Source of the DNA: Alphaproteobacteria bacterium
GTDB lineage: Bacteria > Pseudomonadota > Alphaproteobacteria > RF32 > CAG-239
Assembly: GCA_024408895.1 (NCBI GenBank)
Contig: JAKSUO010000006.1
Span: 1-17,710 of the forward strand
Reading direction: 5' to 3'
DNA length: 17,710 nucleotides
Below, in pieces: positions 16,486-17,710 of the stretch; the stretch's first letter is position 1, and each line of letters starts with the position of its first letter. A program made the position numbers and the translations under genes. The notes below the pieces were generated by a model that was given only the letters and a program-made list of their open reading frames with translations, made no database searches and was not told the origin of the DNA.

Positions 16486-16527
16486 AAACAAAAAAATCTC
16501 GGTTAAATAACCGAGATTTTTTTGTTT
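16486..16527. terminator. Perfect 20-bp bidirectional terminator
   Basis: The 20 bases at 16486-16505 are the exact reverse complement of 16508-16527. The GC-rich core ATCTCGGTTA/TAACCGAGAT is flanked on both sides by seven A or T. It terminates the convergent Bax inhibitor-1 family gene and rplQ. Confidence 0.92.
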
Positions 16528-16536
16528 AGTGCGAAA

Positions 16537-16989
16537 CTATTTTGTTTCAGCTTCTTTTGCTTTTTCTGCTTCAGCTGCGGCAGCTTTTTCACTAGCCACA
16601 CGAGCTAAATCTTTTGCACCTTTTGCGTTTACATCGCGGTCAACCAATTCAATGATTGCCATTGGAGCGCAATCGCCATAGCGGAAACCGGCTTTCAAAA
16701 CGCGAGTATATCCGCCGTTACGTTCCTTATAACGTTCGGCCAAAGTAGAGAAAAGCTTAGAAACAACTTCATTATTGCGCAAGAAAGCGGCTGCCAGACG
16801 GCGGCTGTTCAAATCACCTTTTTTAGCATAGGTAATCATATTATCGGCAAAAGTTCTTAATTCTTTCGCACGAGTTAAAGTGATTGTAATTTGTTCATGT
16901 TCCAACAAAGCGCTTGTTAAATTAGAGAACAAAGCTCTTCTTTGGCTCTTAGGCATACTAAATTTTCTATGACCGTCACCGTGTCTCAT
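16537..16989 (-). CDS. rplQ: 50S ribosomal protein L17
   Basis: A 150-residue ribosomal protein of the large subunit near the peptide exit tunnel. The start MRHGDGHRKFSMPKSQRRALFSNLT matches the conserved bL17 opening when residues are read in two parts (MRHGDGHRKF, then RRALFSNL). TRAKELRTFADNMITYAKKG and YTRVLKAGFRYGDCAPMAIIEL are present as family segments, the second near 95-116. The last 30 residues are an Ala/Glu/Lys-rich tail beyond the core. I chose the ATG at 16989, with AAGGA upstream; an ATG at 17028 would add 13 basic residues not found in L17. rpoA, the usual upstream neighbour, is not seen. Confidence 0.95.
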   Translation of the reverse strand: MRHGDGHRKFSMPKSQRRALFSNLTSALLEHEQITITLTRAKELRTFADNMITYAKKGDLNSRRLAAAFLRNNEVVSKLFSTLAERYKERNGGYTRVLKAGFRYGDCAPMAIIELVDRDVNAKGAKDLARVASEKAAAAEAEKAKEAETK

Positions 16990-17255
16990 AATGTTATCCT
17001 TTCTTTTTCTCTTTGCTTTGACAGGCAAAGCGTATTAATACAGTGCTTTTACTACGGTGGCACAGTGTGCTCATACATAAAAGCGGTTAATTCGGGCTAT
17101 GATTAACACGAATATTTTTTAAATGCAAGAAGATTCTTTTAATAAAACAAAAAAACACGACATAAGCAAGAGGAGTTTAAAGGTTAGGCGCGCACAAGCC
17201 GAAATTTTTAAAACAGGAGTTACTAAAAATGTTGACTATGCTTTTATATAAACTA
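16990..17255. other. Leader of rplQ and unassigned intergenic sequence
   Basis: This is the rplQ-proximal part of a 544-base gene-poor stretch. On the minus strand the rplQ leader has a hairpin GCTTTG/CAAAGC (17015-17031, 5-base loop), and further out an 11-base palindrome GCACAGTGTGC (17060-17070). On the plus strand there are two very short frames: 17123-17251 (42 residues, very basic, no SD) and 17229-17276 (15 hydrophobic residues, AGGAG 9 bases upstream). Neither is convincing as a gene. No rpoA remnant, tRNA or transposon end is recognised. Confidence 0.5.
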
Positions 17256-17284
17256 TTTACTTTTTTTTACTTATAATATATAAT
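17256..17284 (+). promoter_or_regulatory. Sigma70-type promoter of the structured leader
   Basis: TTTACT (17256-17261) and a consensus TATAAT (17279-17284) are separated by exactly 17 bases. A second TATAAT overlaps just upstream (17272-17277). Transcription should begin near 17291, just before the structured segment. Confidence 0.7.
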
Positions 17285-17290
17285 CTTTCA

Positions 17291-17506
17291 AAGATACAGA
17301 AATGTATTTAGGGCGTCAGAAACCCTTTTATTGAATTACAAAGTCGCTATCGCATAGGCGACTCAAAATTGATATGCCGACCTCTGTTTAATACGGACGG
17401 ATGTCGGCTATATAAGGCTATACGCACGAAAATGCCGAGCCGTTTCTTTATGTAATTCAATAACGGTTTCTGAACATCCGCCCTCCTTTACAGGTGGGCT
17501 TTTTTT
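17291..17506 (+). ncRNA. Candidate structured leader RNA (riboswitch/attenuator-like)
   Basis: About 215 bases between a good promoter and a terminator can fold as follows. First comes a 5-bp hairpin, ATACA/TGTAT with a GAAA loop (17294-17307). Then a long closing helix in three blocks: 17311-17315 with 17479-17483 (5 bp), 17316-17324 with 17465-17473 (9 bp), and 17328-17340 with 17451-17463 (13 bp). All blocks are perfectly complementary, with a 5-base bulge and a 3x1 internal loop between them. Inside are a 9-bp hairpin with loop CGC (17342-17363) and GCCGAC/GTCGGC (17376-17408). The 3' strand of the first block is shared with the terminator. I do not recognise the family; tmRNA, RNase P RNA, SRP RNA and c-di-GMP riboswitch motifs are not seen. 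It may regulate the pilin-like gene downstream or be a free small RNA. Confidence 0.62.
17480..17506 (+). terminator. Rho-independent terminator before the pilin-like gene
   Basis: GCCCTCCT (17480-17487) pairs with AGGTGGGC (17492-17499), 7 pairs and one T-T mismatch, around loop TTAC; seven T follow (17500-17506). The first four bases also pair with the 5' end of the leader, so terminator and closing helix compete at their edge. Confidence 0.8.
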
Positions 17507-17533
17507 ATTTTGTTAAAAGAAAGGAAATTTGTT

Positions 17534-17710
17534 ATGAAAATAAATGAATTTGGGCGTTCAATGATAGAAATGCTTGGTGTTTTAGCAATTATCGGCGTGT
17601 TGTCGGTTGGGGGAATTGCCGGCTATACCGAAGCAATGCGCAAATATAAAATGACTAAAACCATAGAGATTTTTAGAGCATCGTTATTTAGATTAATGGA
17701 AATAGATCAG
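17534..17710 (+). CDS. Prepilin-like protein, N-terminal part (cut by window edge)
   Basis: 59 codons are visible. A short leader MKINEFG is followed by RSMIEMLGVLAIIGVLSVGG, a hydrophobic helix with Glu at the fifth position after Gly7, as in type IV pilins and type II secretion pseudopilins cleaved by prepilin peptidase PilD. The +1 residue would be Arg rather than the usual Phe or Met. After the helix come GYTEAMRKYK and an amphipathic segment. AAGGA (17521-17525) lies 8 bases before the ATG. It starts 27 bases after the terminator of the structured leader and so depends on read-through or an unseen promoter. Whether it is a pilus subunit, a pseudopilin or a surface protein with a pilin-type N-terminus cannot be decided from this fragment. 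Confidence 0.78.
   Translation, partial: MKINEFGRSMIEMLGVLAIIGVLSVGGIAGYTEAMRKYKMTKTIEIFRASLFRLMEIDQ

Noticed and set aside
17311..17483. Miniature inverted-repeat transposable element
   Set aside because: The long inverted repeat would fit, but no target-site duplication is visible at the ends, and the promoter and terminator fit a transcribed RNA better. Genomic copy number would settle it.
17291..17506. tmRNA, RNase P RNA, SRP RNA or c-di-GMP riboswitch as identity of the structured RNA
   Set aside because: No tRNA-like end or tag-peptide frame, no RNase P core motif, too long for the small SRP RNA, and the conserved c-di-GMP-I aptamer sequence is not present. 6S RNA cannot be fully excluded by eye.

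Overview
This AT-rich window is most likely from an alphaproteobacterium. The F0 part of ATP synthase is encoded alone, in the order I-a-c-b'-b with two different b-type subunits. addB, addA and trxA are adjacent. xerD is divergent from aroK, and a DUF721/dciA gene is followed by a DsbA-family gene. All of these arrangements are familiar from alphaproteobacteria. The base composition and the pilin-like gene at the right edge suggest an uncultured, perhaps gut-associated lineage, but that is inference.

Layout. The left edge holds a few codons of an unidentified gene and a class II fructose-bisphosphate aldolase gene (+) that ends in a strong terminator. Facing it is a tightly packed eight-gene minus-strand cluster (6050 down to 1279): a 51-residue single-pass membrane protein, xerD, dciA-like, dsbA-like, then atpI, atpB, atpE, atpF' and atpF. 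A short divergent promoter region separates it from a plus-strand cluster: aroK, rph, rdgB, addB, addA. trxA follows with its own SD and a bidirectional terminator. Then come a minus-strand SAM-dependent methyltransferase gene divergent from a Bax inhibitor-1 family membrane protein gene. A second bidirectional terminator lies between that gene and rplQ on the minus strand. rplQ stands alone, without rpoA beside it.

The most unusual part is 16990-17533, a 544-base stretch without a recognisable gene. It contains a good sigma70-type promoter, then about 200 bases that fold into a long interrupted closing helix (27 bp) around internal hairpins. The 3' strand of this helix overlaps the 5' arm of a Rho-independent terminator. 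A prepilin-like gene, cut by the window edge, starts 27 bases after the terminator. This looks like an undescribed cis-regulatory RNA (riboswitch or attenuator) or a stable small RNA. Other points worth checking are a c subunit whose first helix lacks the usual glycine motif, a b subunit with a long N-terminal extension, and a pilin-like N-terminus with arginine at the expected +1 position.

Working together: the plus-strand cluster handles RNA maturation, nucleotide-pool cleaning and double-strand break repair. The minus-strand cluster joins chromosome maintenance (XerD, DciA) and envelope thiol chemistry to the membrane sector of ATP synthase. No F1 genes, tRNAs, rRNAs, CRISPR arrays, transposases or phage genes are visible.
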